From Pseudomonas sp. MRSN 12121 (GTDB lineage: Bacteria > Pseudomonadota > Gammaproteobacteria > Pseudomonadales > Pseudomonadaceae), in assembly GCF_000931465.1 (NCBI RefSeq), contig NZ_CP010892.1, positions 4,549,388 through 4,613,387 on the forward strand: a stretch of DNA of 64,000 bases, given 5' to 3'. This document shows, piece after piece, positions 41,713 to 49,559 of this stretch; position 1 is the stretch's first letter, and the number at the start of each line of letters is the position of its first letter. Below the pieces are notes generated by a model. That model saw only the letters and a program-made list of their open reading frames with translations, did no database searches and was not told where the DNA came from. Made by a program: the position numbers and the translations under genes.

Positions 41713-44160
41713 TCAGAAACCGACGCTGGCCTGGACGAAGAAGGTCCGGGGCGCGCCGACGTAGATACCGGAGTTGTTGTCGCTGGAGCGGGTGAAGTAC
41801 TGCTTGTCGAAGAGGTTTTTCACCCCCGCGCCGAGCTTGAGGTTCGACAGCTGCGAACCGAAGTCATAGCCGCCGCGCACGTTCCAGGTGACGTAGCCCG
41901 GGATGTCGCCGTACTGGCCGTCGGCGGTGCCTTCGGTGATGTAGTTGTCGTTGAAGCTGCCGTCGGCGTTGACCATGCTCCCCGGCGAGCGCTGCTTGGA
42001 CTGGGCGAAGGCATCGACGTTATAGGTCCAGCGGTTGACCGCGTAGCGCAGGCCCAGGGTCGCCACCTGGCGCGAGTAGAACGGCAGGTCGCGGTCCTTG
42101 AACGCCGAGCTGCCGCCCTCGTAGGTCGCACGGGTGTAGGTGAAACCGGCATTGGCGGTCAGGCCGTCGAGGCGCGGGTCCAGCGCGGCCAGGTCGTAGT
42201 GCACGGACGCCTCGATGCCCTGGTGCTTGGTCGCGCCGAGGTTGGTCCAGCCGACATCGTTGCTGATGTATTGCAGCTCGTCCGAGAAGTCGATGTAGAA
42301 CGCCGTCAGTTCGCCGCCCCACACCGCGTCGTTGTAGCGCGTACCGATCTCGTAGGTCTTGGCCTTCTCCGGGTTCAGGCCGTTGGCGGTCTGGTCGCCG
42401 ACCCCGCCCTGGCCGAGCTGGAAGTACTGCAGGCTGCCGAACGAGGTCTCGTAGTTGGCGAACAGCTTCCACGCATCGGAGAGGTGGTACATCACGCTCA
42501 GCGCCGGCAGCGGTTCGTTGCTATTGACCTCGCGGCGCTTCTCCTGGACCCGCACGCCATTGGTGCCGAGCACCGGGCGGTCGTGCCATTCGGTGCGGAT
42601 GTTCTCGAAGCGGATGCCCGGGGTGATGGTCCACTTGCCGACGTCGATCTTGTCGTCGATGTAGAAGGCGTTGGCCTCGGTGCCGCCTGTACGGTCCTGG
42701 TACACGTGGCCGTCGGAGCCCGGGCGCACCACCGGCTGGTTGTTGACCAGGGCCAGGCGGCTGGCCTCTTCGTGCATGCCTTCCTTCAGGTAGCGGTAGC
42801 CGACGCTGGCTTCCTGGGTGGTCGGGCCGAGGTCGAACACATGGGACACCCGCGGCTCGATGCCGAAGGTGTAGTAGGTGCGCGGGTAGGACACCAGGGT
42901 CTTCTGGTCGCGGGCGGCGATGTTGCTGCCGCGGAAGCTGTCGGAGTAGTAGGTCAGCACTTCGAACTGGGTGCGGTCGTCGACCTGGCGCAGGTACTTG
43001 AACGACACGTCCTTGCGCCGGCCGCTGAAGTTGTCCCAGTCGCGGTCCGACTGGTAGGGGTCGGCGTCGTACTGCTTCTGGGTCAGGCCACCGGGCATGT
43101 CGGCCTTGGCGTCGTAGTAGTGGAAATTGAGGCTGAAATCGTCCTGGTCGGTAGGCGCCCAGTGGGTCTTGAGGATCACGTCGTCGATGTCGTTGCCGTT
43201 GTTGCTGCCGCGATAGCCGTTGCCGTTGACCCCGGAATACAGCAACGCCGCGCCGATGCCGTTGTCCGCGGTGCCGCCGAGGAACGCCGTGTCGATGTGC
43301 TTCCAGCCGCCGCGCTGGGAGGTTTCCAGGGTGCTGCCGATTTCCCCGGTGGCCTTTTCCGGGATCGCCCGGGTCACGAAGTTGATCACCCCGCCGACGT
43401 TCTGCGGCCCGTAGCGCACGGAACCGGCGCCGCGCACCACGTCGATGCTGTCGAGGTTGCCCGAGGAAATCGGCGCCATCGACAGCTGCGGCTGGCCATA
43501 GGGCGCGAAAGCCGCCGGCACGCCGTCGATCAGCACCGTGGAGCGCGGCGACAGGCGCGAGGTCAGGCCACGCACGCCGACGTTGAGGGAAATATCGCTG
43601 CCGCCGGTGCCGTTGGCGTCCTGCACCTGCACCCCGGGCACCCGGCGCAAGGCGTCGCCGACGTTCATCGTGCCTTGCTCGAGCATCGTTTCGCGGCGGA
43701 TCACCGTGCGCGCGCCCGGGTGGTTCTGTACCACCGTCTCGTTGGCGTCGCCCAGCCAGTCGCCGACCACGCTGATGTTGGTGGCGCCCAGCTCCAGGGG
43801 ACCGCCCTCGACCGTCGACGGCGCCGGGCTCAGGGTCACCGAATCGCCCTCGATCCGGTAGTGCAGGCCGCTGCCTTGCAGCAACTGGCGCAGCGCCTGC
43901 TCCGGCGACAGGTTGCCGTCCACCGCCGGGGCCTGCTTGCCAGCCACCAGCTCCGGGCTGAAAAACACTTGCAGCGGGGTTTGCAGGCCCAACTGGCTCA
44001 GGGCCTGGCCCAGCGGCTGGGCCTGGATATGAATGGCGCTCGGCGCCTGCTCGGCCTGGGCCTGGGGCAGCGCGGTGGCGACCGCCAGGGCCAGGGCCAG
44101 CGGCAGCCAGCGAGGGGATGACGGGCAGGGATTGTTGTTATTCAGGTCGAGGCGTTTCAC
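41713..44160 (-). CDS. fecA: TonB-dependent ferric dicitrate-type receptor FecA
   Basis: About 815-aa outer-membrane receptor. After a signal peptide (PLALALAVATALPQAQA) comes the N-terminal STN signalling domain (HIQAQPLGQALSQLGLQT, SPEQALRQLLQGSGLHYRIE), which contacts FecR. The plug domain reads GDALRRVPGVQVQ, NVGVRGLTSRLSPRSTVLIDGVPAAFAPYGQPQLSMAPI and VRGAGSVRYGPQNVGGVINFVTRAIP. These are nearly the E. coli FecA motifs. The barrel contains ADMPGGL and ends with an aromatic residue (QASVGF). A GTG at 44160 was chosen as start; a TTG lies further upstream. Regulation by FecI/FecR is expected from the adjacent genes. Confidence 0.9.
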   Translation of the reverse strand: MKRLDLNNNNPCPSSPRWLPLALALAVATALPQAQAEQAPSAIHIQAQPLGQALSQLGLQTPLQVFFSPELVAGKQAPAVDGNLSPEQALRQLLQGSGLHYRIEGDSVTLSPAPSTVEGGPLELGATNISVVGDWLGDANETVVQNHPGARTVIRRETMLEQGTMNVGDALRRVPGVQVQDANGTGGSDISLNVGVRGLTSRLSPRSTVLIDGVPAAFAPYGQPQLSMAPISSGNLDSIDVVRGAGSVRYGPQNVGGVINFVTRAIPEKATGEIGSTLETSQRGGWKHIDTAFLGGTADNGIGAALLYSGVNGNGYRGSNNGNDIDDVILKTHWAPTDQDDFSLNFHYYDAKADMPGGLTQKQYDADPYQSDRDWDNFSGRRKDVSFKYLRQVDDRTQFEVLTYYSDSFRGSNIAARDQKTLVSYPRTYYTFGIEPRVSHVFDLGPTTQEASVGYRYLKEGMHEEASRLALVNNQPVVRPGSDGHVYQDRTGGTEANAFYIDDKIDVGKWTITPGIRFENIRTEWHDRPVLGTNGVRVQEKRREVNSNEPLPALSVMYHLSDAWKLFANYETSFGSLQYFQLGQGGVGDQTANGLNPEKAKTYEIGTRYNDAVWGGELTAFYIDFSDELQYISNDVGWTNLGATKHQGIEASVHYDLAALDPRLDGLTANAGFTYTRATYEGGSSAFKDRDLPFYSRQVATLGLRYAVNRWTYNVDAFAQSKQRSPGSMVNADGSFNDNYITEGTADGQYGDIPGYVTWNVRGGYDFGSQLSNLKLGAGVKNLFDKQYFTRSSDNNSGIYVGAPRTFFVQASVGF

Positions 44161-44256
44161 GTTCGAGCAGTCCTGTTGATCGCAAGAAGATGCGTCTGTT
44201 AATGCAAACCAGTTGCAGTTGGACAAGAAGACGAAGAACTCGAAAAAAACCTGAAT

Positions 44257-45240
44257 CTAGCGCGCAATTATTTCCTGGCTGCCATCGGCATGGGCCTTCA
44301 CGGCCACTGGCAGGATGCTCGGCAGGGCCTTGAGCAGCGCGTCGGTGTCGTCGGCCTGGAACACGCTGGTCAGGCGCAGCCGGCCCACCGCCTCATTGGC
44401 GACCCGCAGCGGCTGCGCCCGGTACTGCGACACCTCGGCCGCCACCTCGCTGAGGCTGGCGTTGTTGAACACCAGCTTGCCGCTGCGCCAGGCGGTCAGC
44501 GCCTGGGCATCCACCGCATAGGCCGTGGCCACCTGGCCCCGGGCATCGACAGAGGTGCCCAGGCCGGCAGTCAGGCTGACGAAGTCGTTGTCGGCGGCCT
44601 CGCGGCCCTGGACCTTCACGCTGCCCTGCTCCACCACCACCCGGGTCTGCATAGCGTCGCGGCGCACATCGAAACGCGTGCCGGTAACGGTGACCTTGCC
44701 CGGCCCGGCCGCCACCACGAAGGGCCGACTGCTGTCGTGCTCGACACTGAACATGGCCTCGCCCTCGCGCAGCTCGACGCGGCGCTGGCCTTGCTCGTAA
44801 CGCACCAGTAAATGGCTGCGGCCGTTGAGGTCCACCTGGGAACCGTCGGGCAAGGCCACATGCCGGCGCTCGCCCAGGGCGGTGCTGAACTCGGCGGTGT
44901 AAGCGGAGGAATGATTCAAACCGCTGAACAGCCCCAGGCCCAGAGCCACTGCCAGCACACTCGCCGCTACCGCATAACGCAATAGCGGACGGCGTTTGAG
45001 GGGCTCGGCCGGAGTGGCGCACAGGGCCTGCAAACGCGCCCTGGGCACCAGGTCGGTGGCCGCCCACAGGTTTTGCAGCAGCTGGAATTCATGCCGATGC
45101 GCGTCGTGCTGCGCCAACCAGGCGTCGAAGCGCTGCCGCTCCTCGACGGCGATCGCCGGTTCCTGCAGGCGCACGAACCACTGCGCCGCCTCGTCGCGCA
45201 CCGTCGCCTGCCCGCACGCGCACTCGCCAATCTGCGTCAT
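44257..45240 (-). CDS. fecR: FecR anti-sigma/sigma regulator
   Basis: 327-aa inner-membrane regulator. The cytoplasmic N-terminus (about 1-85) holds the DUF4880 motif DEAAQWFVRLQEPAIAVEERQRFDAWLAQHDAHRHEFQLLQNLWAATD, which binds the sigma factor. One transmembrane helix follows (about 92-110, YAVAASVLAVALGLGLFSG). The periplasmic FecR domain has DGSQVDLNGRSHLLVRYEQGQRRVELREGEAMFSVEHD, and the C-terminal STN-binding region ends the protein. It relays receptor occupancy from FecA to FecI. It lies 40 bp after fecI and 96 bp before fecA. Confidence 0.92.
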   Translation of the reverse strand: MTQIGECACGQATVRDEAAQWFVRLQEPAIAVEERQRFDAWLAQHDAHRHEFQLLQNLWAATDLVPRARLQALCATPAEPLKRRPLLRYAVAASVLAVALGLGLFSGLNHSSAYTAEFSTALGERRHVALPDGSQVDLNGRSHLLVRYEQGQRRVELREGEAMFSVEHDSSRPFVVAAGPGKVTVTGTRFDVRRDAMQTRVVVEQGSVKVQGREAADNDFVSLTAGLGTSVDARGQVATAYAVDAQALTAWRSGKLVFNNASLSEVAAEVSQYRAQPLRVANEAVGRLRLTSVFQADDTDALLKALPSILPVAVKAHADGSQEIIAR

Positions 45241-45280
45241 CGAACATCCTGTTGGGCTGGTGGGTGGAAAGTCGGGGCGA

Positions 45281-45781
45281 TCATCGCGGCGGCCCGTCCA
45301 CGCGCTCGCGCAGATGCCGCAGGGTGCGGATCATATACTTTTCCACCATGTTTTTTGACAGCCCCAGGCGCTGGGCGATCTCGGCCTGGGTCAGCCCTTC
45401 GATCTTCTGCCAGACGAACACCTTGCGGCAGTTCAACGGCAACTCGCCAAGGGCCCGCTCGATGGAATCGGCCAGCTGGATCGCATGCATGAAATGCTCC
45501 GGGTCGCCAGCGGGCGACGCAACGGGATACACCGCCTCCAGCTCCAGGGCACCGCGGCGGTCCTCGCGGCGGTAGGCATCCACCGCGATATTGCGCGCGG
45601 TCTGATGCAGATACGCCCGCGGCTGCTCGACCACCGCCGCCTGTGCCTCCAGCACCCGGACAAAGGTGTCATGGGCCAGGTCTTCCGCCTGCTGGCGGTT
45701 CTTCAACCGACGCGTCCAGGTGCCGATCAACTCTTCGTAGTGCTCGAAAAAGCCAGGTCGGCGCGGCGGCTTGGGAGTCAT
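45281..45781 (-). CDS. fecI: FecI-family ECF sigma factor
   Basis: 166-aa ECF sigma factor. Region 2 is RRLKNRQQAEDLAHDTFVRVLEAQ with the iron-starvation type motif LHQTARNIAVDAYRRE. Region 4 is LADSIERALGELPLNCRKVFVWQKIEGLTQAEIAQRLGLSKNMVEKYMIRTLRHLRE. It directs transcription of fecA when FecR signals. The ATG at 45781 is the expected start and a Fur-like box lies 28 bp upstream. The order fecI-fecR-fecA on one strand is the standard system. Confidence 0.92.
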   Translation of the reverse strand: MTPKPPRRPGFFEHYEELIGTWTRRLKNRQQAEDLAHDTFVRVLEAQAAVVEQPRAYLHQTARNIAVDAYRREDRRGALELEAVYPVASPAGDPEHFMHAIQLADSIERALGELPLNCRKVFVWQKIEGLTQAEIAQRLGLSKNMVEKYMIRTLRHLRERVDGPPR

Positions 45782-45808
45782 TGCAGTGTGCTGAGGGTGG
45801 AAAGGCGT

Positions 45809-45832
45809 GAATAGTAATGCTTCTTATTAATG
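45809..45832 (-). promoter_or_regulatory. Fur-box-like site upstream of fecI
   Basis: On the minus strand ATTAATAAGAAGCATTACTATT resembles the Fur consensus, with hexamer-like A/T-rich repeats around a GCAT core. Its place upstream of an iron-starvation sigma factor makes Fur control likely. The match is by eye. Confidence 0.6.
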
Positions 45833-45900
45833 GAGAGCAATGGATGGAGGGAAACTCGCCTCGCAGGAGATAGGGCGGGATGTTACCCGCCCTGCCCTTT

Positions 45901-46731
45901 TTAGCTGCGAACGAACGCCAGCAGATCGGCATTGATCGTATCGGCGTGGGTTGTCGGCATGCCGTGCGGGAAGCCCGGGTAGATTTTCAGCGTACTGTTT
46001 TGCAGGAGTCTGGCTGACAGGACGCCGGCATTCTCATGGGGGACGATCTGGTCATCGTCCCCATGCATCACCAGGACGGGGATCTTGATGCCTTTCAAAT
46101 CCTCGGTGAAGTCGGTCTGGGAAAACGCCACGATCCCGTCGTAGTGGGCTATGGCACAGCCCATCATGCCTTGGCGCCACCAGTTCAGGACGATGCCCTC
46201 GGACGGTTTTGCACCCGGGCGGTTATAGCCGTAGAAAGGGCCTGCCGGAACGTCATGGTAAAACTGCGCGCGGTTGGTTTTGAGTTGGGCCTGCAAATCG
46301 TCGAACACCGACTTCGGCAGGCCGCCAGGATTGCTCGGGGTCTGGACCATCAGCGGCGGCACGGCGCTGATGATGACGGCCTTCGACACCCGGTCTTCGC
46401 CATGACGAGCGATGTAATGGATGACTTCGCCACCGCCCGTGGAGTGCCCGACATGGACCGCGCCTTGCACACCCAGGTGGTTGACCACGGCCGCGACGTC
46501 GTCGGCGTAGTGATCCATGTCGTGCCCATTCCAGACCTGACTGGAGCGCCCATGGCCCCGTCGGTCATGGGCAACGACGCGGTAGCCGTTGGCCAGGAAA
46601 AACAGCATTTGCGCGTCCCAATCGTCCGCGCTCAGTGGCCATCCGTGGTGGAAAAAGATGACCTGGGCATCCCGTGGCCCCCAGTCTTTGTAAAAGATTT
46701 CAACACCATCACGCGTAGTGACATACCCCAT
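45901..46731 (-). CDS. Alpha/beta hydrolase, non-haem chloroperoxidase family
   Basis: 276-aa serine hydrolase of the chloroperoxidase/perhydrolase family. Motifs in order: HHGWPLSADDWD (oxyanion), HDRRGHGRSSQ, the nucleophile elbow GHSTGGGEV (about residues 95-103), the acid in HGDDDQIVP, and the His in PHGMPTTHAD. The middle GYNRPGAKPSEGIVLNWWRQGMMG is typical of this group. In vivo such proteins are esterases. A MerR-type promoter box lies about 215 bp upstream, suggesting membership in the local MerR regulon. The leader 46732-46944 shows no gene. Confidence 0.87.
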   Translation of the reverse strand: MGYVTTRDGVEIFYKDWGPRDAQVIFFHHGWPLSADDWDAQMLFFLANGYRVVAHDRRGHGRSSQVWNGHDMDHYADDVAAVVNHLGVQGAVHVGHSTGGGEVIHYIARHGEDRVSKAVIISAVPPLMVQTPSNPGGLPKSVFDDLQAQLKTNRAQFYHDVPAGPFYGYNRPGAKPSEGIVLNWWRQGMMGCAIAHYDGIVAFSQTDFTEDLKGIKIPVLVMHGDDDQIVPHENAGVLSARLLQNSTLKIYPGFPHGMPTTHADTINADLLAFVRS

Positions 46732-46944
46732 GTTCGTCTCTCCTGAATGAAGTGAAGGCCTTCACCGAAACCCGTTCGGAGCAGGGCCTTGTGAACGTCG
46801 TGCAGTGAACGTCGTGCGGTAAACATAGCGCCGCCCACTCGACAGGCGGTTCAAAGGGCACGCTTGTGGAGCGTCTACGCCTGCCCCGTGGCCGCCATGA
46901 CGGCTGGGAAACACTGTGCATCCGGGCTGCTTGGCCGCCCGATG

Positions 46945-46975
46945 ACTTTAGGTTTAAAGTCAACTTTAAGGTCAA
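46945..46975 (-). promoter_or_regulatory. MerR-type promoter/operator 1 (hydrolase and merR)
   Basis: On the minus strand TTGACC, a 19-bp spacer and TAAAGT form a stretched promoter of MerR type. The spacer begins TTAAAGTTGACTTTAA, a palindrome. It lies between the hydrolase and the divergent merR gene, ending 20 bp before the latter, so it could serve both. The same motif recurs at 49377 and 49501. Confidence 0.72.
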
Positions 46976-46995
46976 CAGGTTTTTCAGGGTGAGTG

Positions 46996-47475
46996 ATGAG
47001 AATAGGCGAACTGGCAAAAATCAGCGGACTGGCGCCGTCCCGTATCCGCTTCTACGAGGCCAGTGGCCTGATCAGCTCCGTCGAGCGCAAAGCCAACGGC
47101 TACCGGGACTACGCGCCGGATACCGAGTGGGTTCTGGAACTCATCACCGGCGCACAGGCGGCAGGTTTTTCCCTGGAGGAAATCCGCCAGTTAATGCCGG
47201 TGAATGCCGGCGGCTGGCAGCACGATGAGCTGCTCAGCGGGCTCAAGCAGAAGGTCGAGGAAATCAGCGTCCTGCAGGAACGGCTAGCCCAGAATAAAGC
47301 GCAACTGCTGCTCGTCATCCAGGGCATCGAGGACAAGCCCGAGGGCGTGGCGTGTGCGGACAATGCGCAAATGCTGATCGATCGCCTGCGGGAAGAAGGG
47401 GCCGGCCGCGCGTCGGGCAAGCGAGCGACGACCGCTTCCACACGAAAGAACGCCCGCCAGGCGTCCGGGGCCTGA
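46996..47475 (+). CDS. MerR-family transcriptional regulator
   Basis: 159-aa regulator. The N-terminal winged helix is RIGELAKISGLAPSRIRFYEASGLISSVERKANGYRDYAPDTEWVLELITGAQAAGFSLEEIRQLMP. A dimerisation coiled coil follows (about 75-112, LSGLKQKVEEISVLQERLAQNKAQLLLVIQGIE). The C-terminus is basic and has a single Cys near position 119, so a metal or redox effector is not evident. An in-frame GTG directly precedes the ATG. Three matching promoter boxes nearby indicate its targets: the hydrolase, the DJ-1/decarboxylase pair and the flavin oxidoreductase. Confidence 0.88.
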   Translation: MRIGELAKISGLAPSRIRFYEASGLISSVERKANGYRDYAPDTEWVLELITGAQAAGFSLEEIRQLMPVNAGGWQHDELLSGLKQKVEEISVLQERLAQNKAQLLLVIQGIEDKPEGVACADNAQMLIDRLREEGAGRASGKRATTASTRKNARQASGA

Positions 47476-47494
47476 CAGGCGCAGGGAGCAGGTT

Positions 47495-48499
47495 TCAGCG
47501 TTCGCCCATCAGGCTCGCGAGGGGTTTGGGCGCATAGAGCGCGCTCTGGAACTCGGGCACGTATTCGTACTTCAGCATTTTCCCCAGCTTCAGGGCGCGC
47601 AGGTAGTTCGACAGGCTGCCGTCGCCCAGCGTGAGGCTGACCGCATCCGCGTCGCGACTGGAGCCATGGCTGAGCTGGCGGGAAACCGCATACCCATAGG
47701 CCAGTTGGCCCTGATGATCGAGATTGGTGAAGCTGCTGGTGACGATATCGACATCGCGCGCGAGGTTGTCGAGTTTCTTCGCCCTGAACGACACGTCGAC
47801 TTTGCCGCTCTGGCTGTCGGTGATGTCGTAGACCACGGATTGAGCATCCGCCCTGCGGTCGATCCCAGTCAGCCATTTCGGCAGGTTGTAACCGACGACG
47901 CCACGCACCCGTGCAAGCTCGGTATTGACCGGCAGCTTGAGCACATAGCCCCAGAAATCACCCGACATCGACTGGCCCAGCAGCGTGAAGGGCCCCAGGT
48001 TGGCCTTGCCTGGCTTGTTGGTAACGATCGACACGGCCACTTCGTTATAGGCGTCGTTGTCACAATGTTCGTAGGTGTAGGCGGTAAACGCGATCAAGCC
48101 GCGCCCTGGCCAGACTTGCAGGGGCTGCACGGCGGCCAGGACCTCGGCCGGCATCAAGGCCCGCAGCGCCTCCAGGTCGGCCGTGTAGACCGCCGTCACG
48201 CGACTGTTCTGGTAGTAGAAGTTCGGCGAGTACGACTCGAAGCCGATGTCGACCTTGTGCTTTTCCAGTCCCTTGAACCAGCTCAGATCCACCCCCGGCA
48301 GTTGCGCCGCAATCACCGACAAGGGCGGGTTCGAGCGATAACGATCGTACAGGCCGCCCTTGACGACCGGCACGACGTGGCCGGCGATATCGATGGTGTT
48401 GGTTTCAGTCGGGCTAGGCATTTCTGGCGTCCCCGCCAACCCATGGCTGGCAATTGAGCTGAACAGCAATCCTGTTGATACGGCGCTTGCGAGTTTCAA
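47495..48499 (-). CDS. Exported acetoacetate decarboxylase-family protein
   Basis: 334-aa protein with a signal peptide (SAVSTGLLFSSIASHGLA, cut near LAG). An acetoacetate decarboxylase-like beta-cone domain follows: VTAVYTADLEALRALMPAEVL, YEHCDNDAYNEVAVSIVTNKPG and VRGVVGYNLPKWLTGID. The start is TTG at 48499 with GGAGAAAG upstream. Most family decarboxylases are cytosolic, so export is unusual and the catalytic Lys is not certain. It lies 37 bp behind the exported DJ-1/PfpI gene and should be co-transcribed with it. Confidence 0.78.
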   Translation of the reverse strand: MKLASAVSTGLLFSSIASHGLAGTPEMPSPTETNTIDIAGHVVPVVKGGLYDRYRSNPPLSVIAAQLPGVDLSWFKGLEKHKVDIGFESYSPNFYYQNSRVTAVYTADLEALRALMPAEVLAAVQPLQVWPGRGLIAFTAYTYEHCDNDAYNEVAVSIVTNKPGKANLGPFTLLGQSMSGDFWGYVLKLPVNTELARVRGVVGYNLPKWLTGIDRRADAQSVVYDITDSQSGKVDVSFRAKKLDNLARDVDIVTSSFTNLDHQGQLAYGYAVSRQLSHGSSRDADAVSLTLGDGSLSNYLRALKLGKMLKYEYVPEFQSALYAPKPLASLMGER

Positions 48500-48536
48500 T
48501 CGGTCTTTCTCCGGTTGGTGGGACCCACTTGGGGGT

Positions 48537-49340
48537 TCAGCGAGCCAGGTTGTCGCCGGCGAGCACAGCCATCACGGCTTCAGCCACGGCTTTGGGCGAT
48601 TGCGGGTTCTGGCCGGTGACCAGCCTTCCCTCGGTGATGGCAAATGAGGTGAACGGCAGCCAGCCCTTGCAGTACTTCGCCCCCCGGCTCACCAGCCGGT
48701 CCTCGAGGAAAAACGGCACCTGGCTTTTCATGCCGGAAAGCAGCTCTTCGCGATCCGAGAACCCGGTGAGGTGCTTGCCCTGGATGAGCCACTGGCCCTG
48801 TTCATCCTTCAGGTCCAGAAGGCCCGCTACGCCATGGCAGACGGCAGCAACGATGCCGCCCTGCCGGTAGATGCTTTCGGCGACACGCCGCAGGTCCGGA
48901 TTATCGGGGAAGTCCCACATGACCCCATGGCCCCCCGTGAAGTAGATGACGCCGAACCGGGACGGATCGACCTCGGCGATCGGCAGCGTGTTTTGCAGGC
49001 GGGCGCGAAAGGCCGGGGACTGCAAATGTTTGCGCGCTGCCTTGTCCATGTACAGCCAACCGAGGCTGCGCTCGTCCAGCGGCACCGCGCGCCCCTTGGG
49101 GCTGGCAAACACCGTGGTGTAGCCGGCCGCTTCCACCACATCGGTGAAATGCGTCAGCTCGGTTAGCCACAACCCCGTGGTATCGGTTCGCGAGGGATAG
49201 CGGGAGTGGTTGGTCATGATCACCAGTATCGGGCGATCCTTGGCCAGCGTTCCAGCAGGAGCCGTCTGGGCATTGGCAAACGTCATGAAAGCACCACCTA
49301 TCAATAGCAACGCATAGGAAACAAGGAGCTTGAGCATCAT
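48537..49340 (-). CDS. Exported DJ-1/PfpI-family (type 1 glutamine amidotransferase-like) protein
   Basis: 267-aa protein. A signal peptide (LLVSYALLLIGGAFMTFANA) is followed by a DJ-1/PfpI domain of the Hsp31-like kind. The nucleophile elbow is VAAVCHGVAGLLDL with Cys (about residue 169), preceded by GVIYFTGGHGVMWDFPDNPDL. The latter has the conserved GGHG and Asp region. Cytosolic relatives act as chaperones, glyoxalases or deglycases; this exported form probably acts in the periplasm. It is first in a pair with the decarboxylase-like gene and lies 37 bp from a MerR box. Confidence 0.83.
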   Translation of the reverse strand: MMLKLLVSYALLLIGGAFMTFANAQTAPAGTLAKDRPILVIMTNHSRYPSRTDTTGLWLTELTHFTDVVEAAGYTTVFASPKGRAVPLDERSLGWLYMDKAARKHLQSPAFRARLQNTLPIAEVDPSRFGVIYFTGGHGVMWDFPDNPDLRRVAESIYRQGGIVAAVCHGVAGLLDLKDEQGQWLIQGKHLTGFSDREELLSGMKSQVPFFLEDRLVSRGAKYCKGWLPFTSFAITEGRLVTGQNPQSPKAVAEAVMAVLAGDNLAR

Positions 49341-49376
49341 CCGGGGTCCATCGGCCAGGCAGGTCAGCGCATGCTC

Positions 49377-49401
49377 ACCTTAAACCTCGCTTTAAGGTCA
49401 A
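49377..49401 (-). promoter_or_regulatory. MerR-type operator 2 (DJ-1/decarboxylase operon)
   Basis: Perfect dyad ACCTTAAA-N6-TTTAAGGT (49377-49398), with TTGACC on the minus strand (49401-49396) as -35. It shares TTGACCTTAAAG with the boxes at 46945 and 49501 and precedes the DJ-1-like gene by 37 bp. Confidence 0.72.
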
Positions 49402-49500
49402 CCCCCGCTGCGGCAAATAATTTCTCCCGTCGCCGGGCACCGATCTGACGCAGGTGCCAGGGGCCCGCCCGATGCGCATCGACCAACCTTAAAAAAGCTC

Positions 49501-49531
49501 TTGACCTTAAAGTTGACTTCAATCTTAAGGT
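49501..49531 (+). promoter_or_regulatory. MerR-type promoter/operator 3 (flavin oxidoreductase)
   Basis: TTGACC (49501-49506), a 19-bp spacer and TAAGGT (49526-49531). The spacer starts TTAAAGTTGACTT, identical to box 1. It lies 28 bp before the oxidoreductase ATG. Boxes 2 and 3 are back to back in the 219-bp divergent gap. Confidence 0.75.
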
Positions 49532-49559
49532 GGCCGCATCTCCAATTGAGGGCTGCTCC

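Noticed and set aside
41623..44121. An 832-codon open frame antisense to fecA
   Set aside because: Low-complexity Val/Ala/Arg/His composition with no domain; the opposite strand encodes a clear TonB-dependent receptor.
46632..46838. A 68-codon minus-strand frame in the leader of the chloroperoxidase-like gene
   Set aside because: It overlaps the hydrolase start in another frame, lacks a ribosome site and matches no family.
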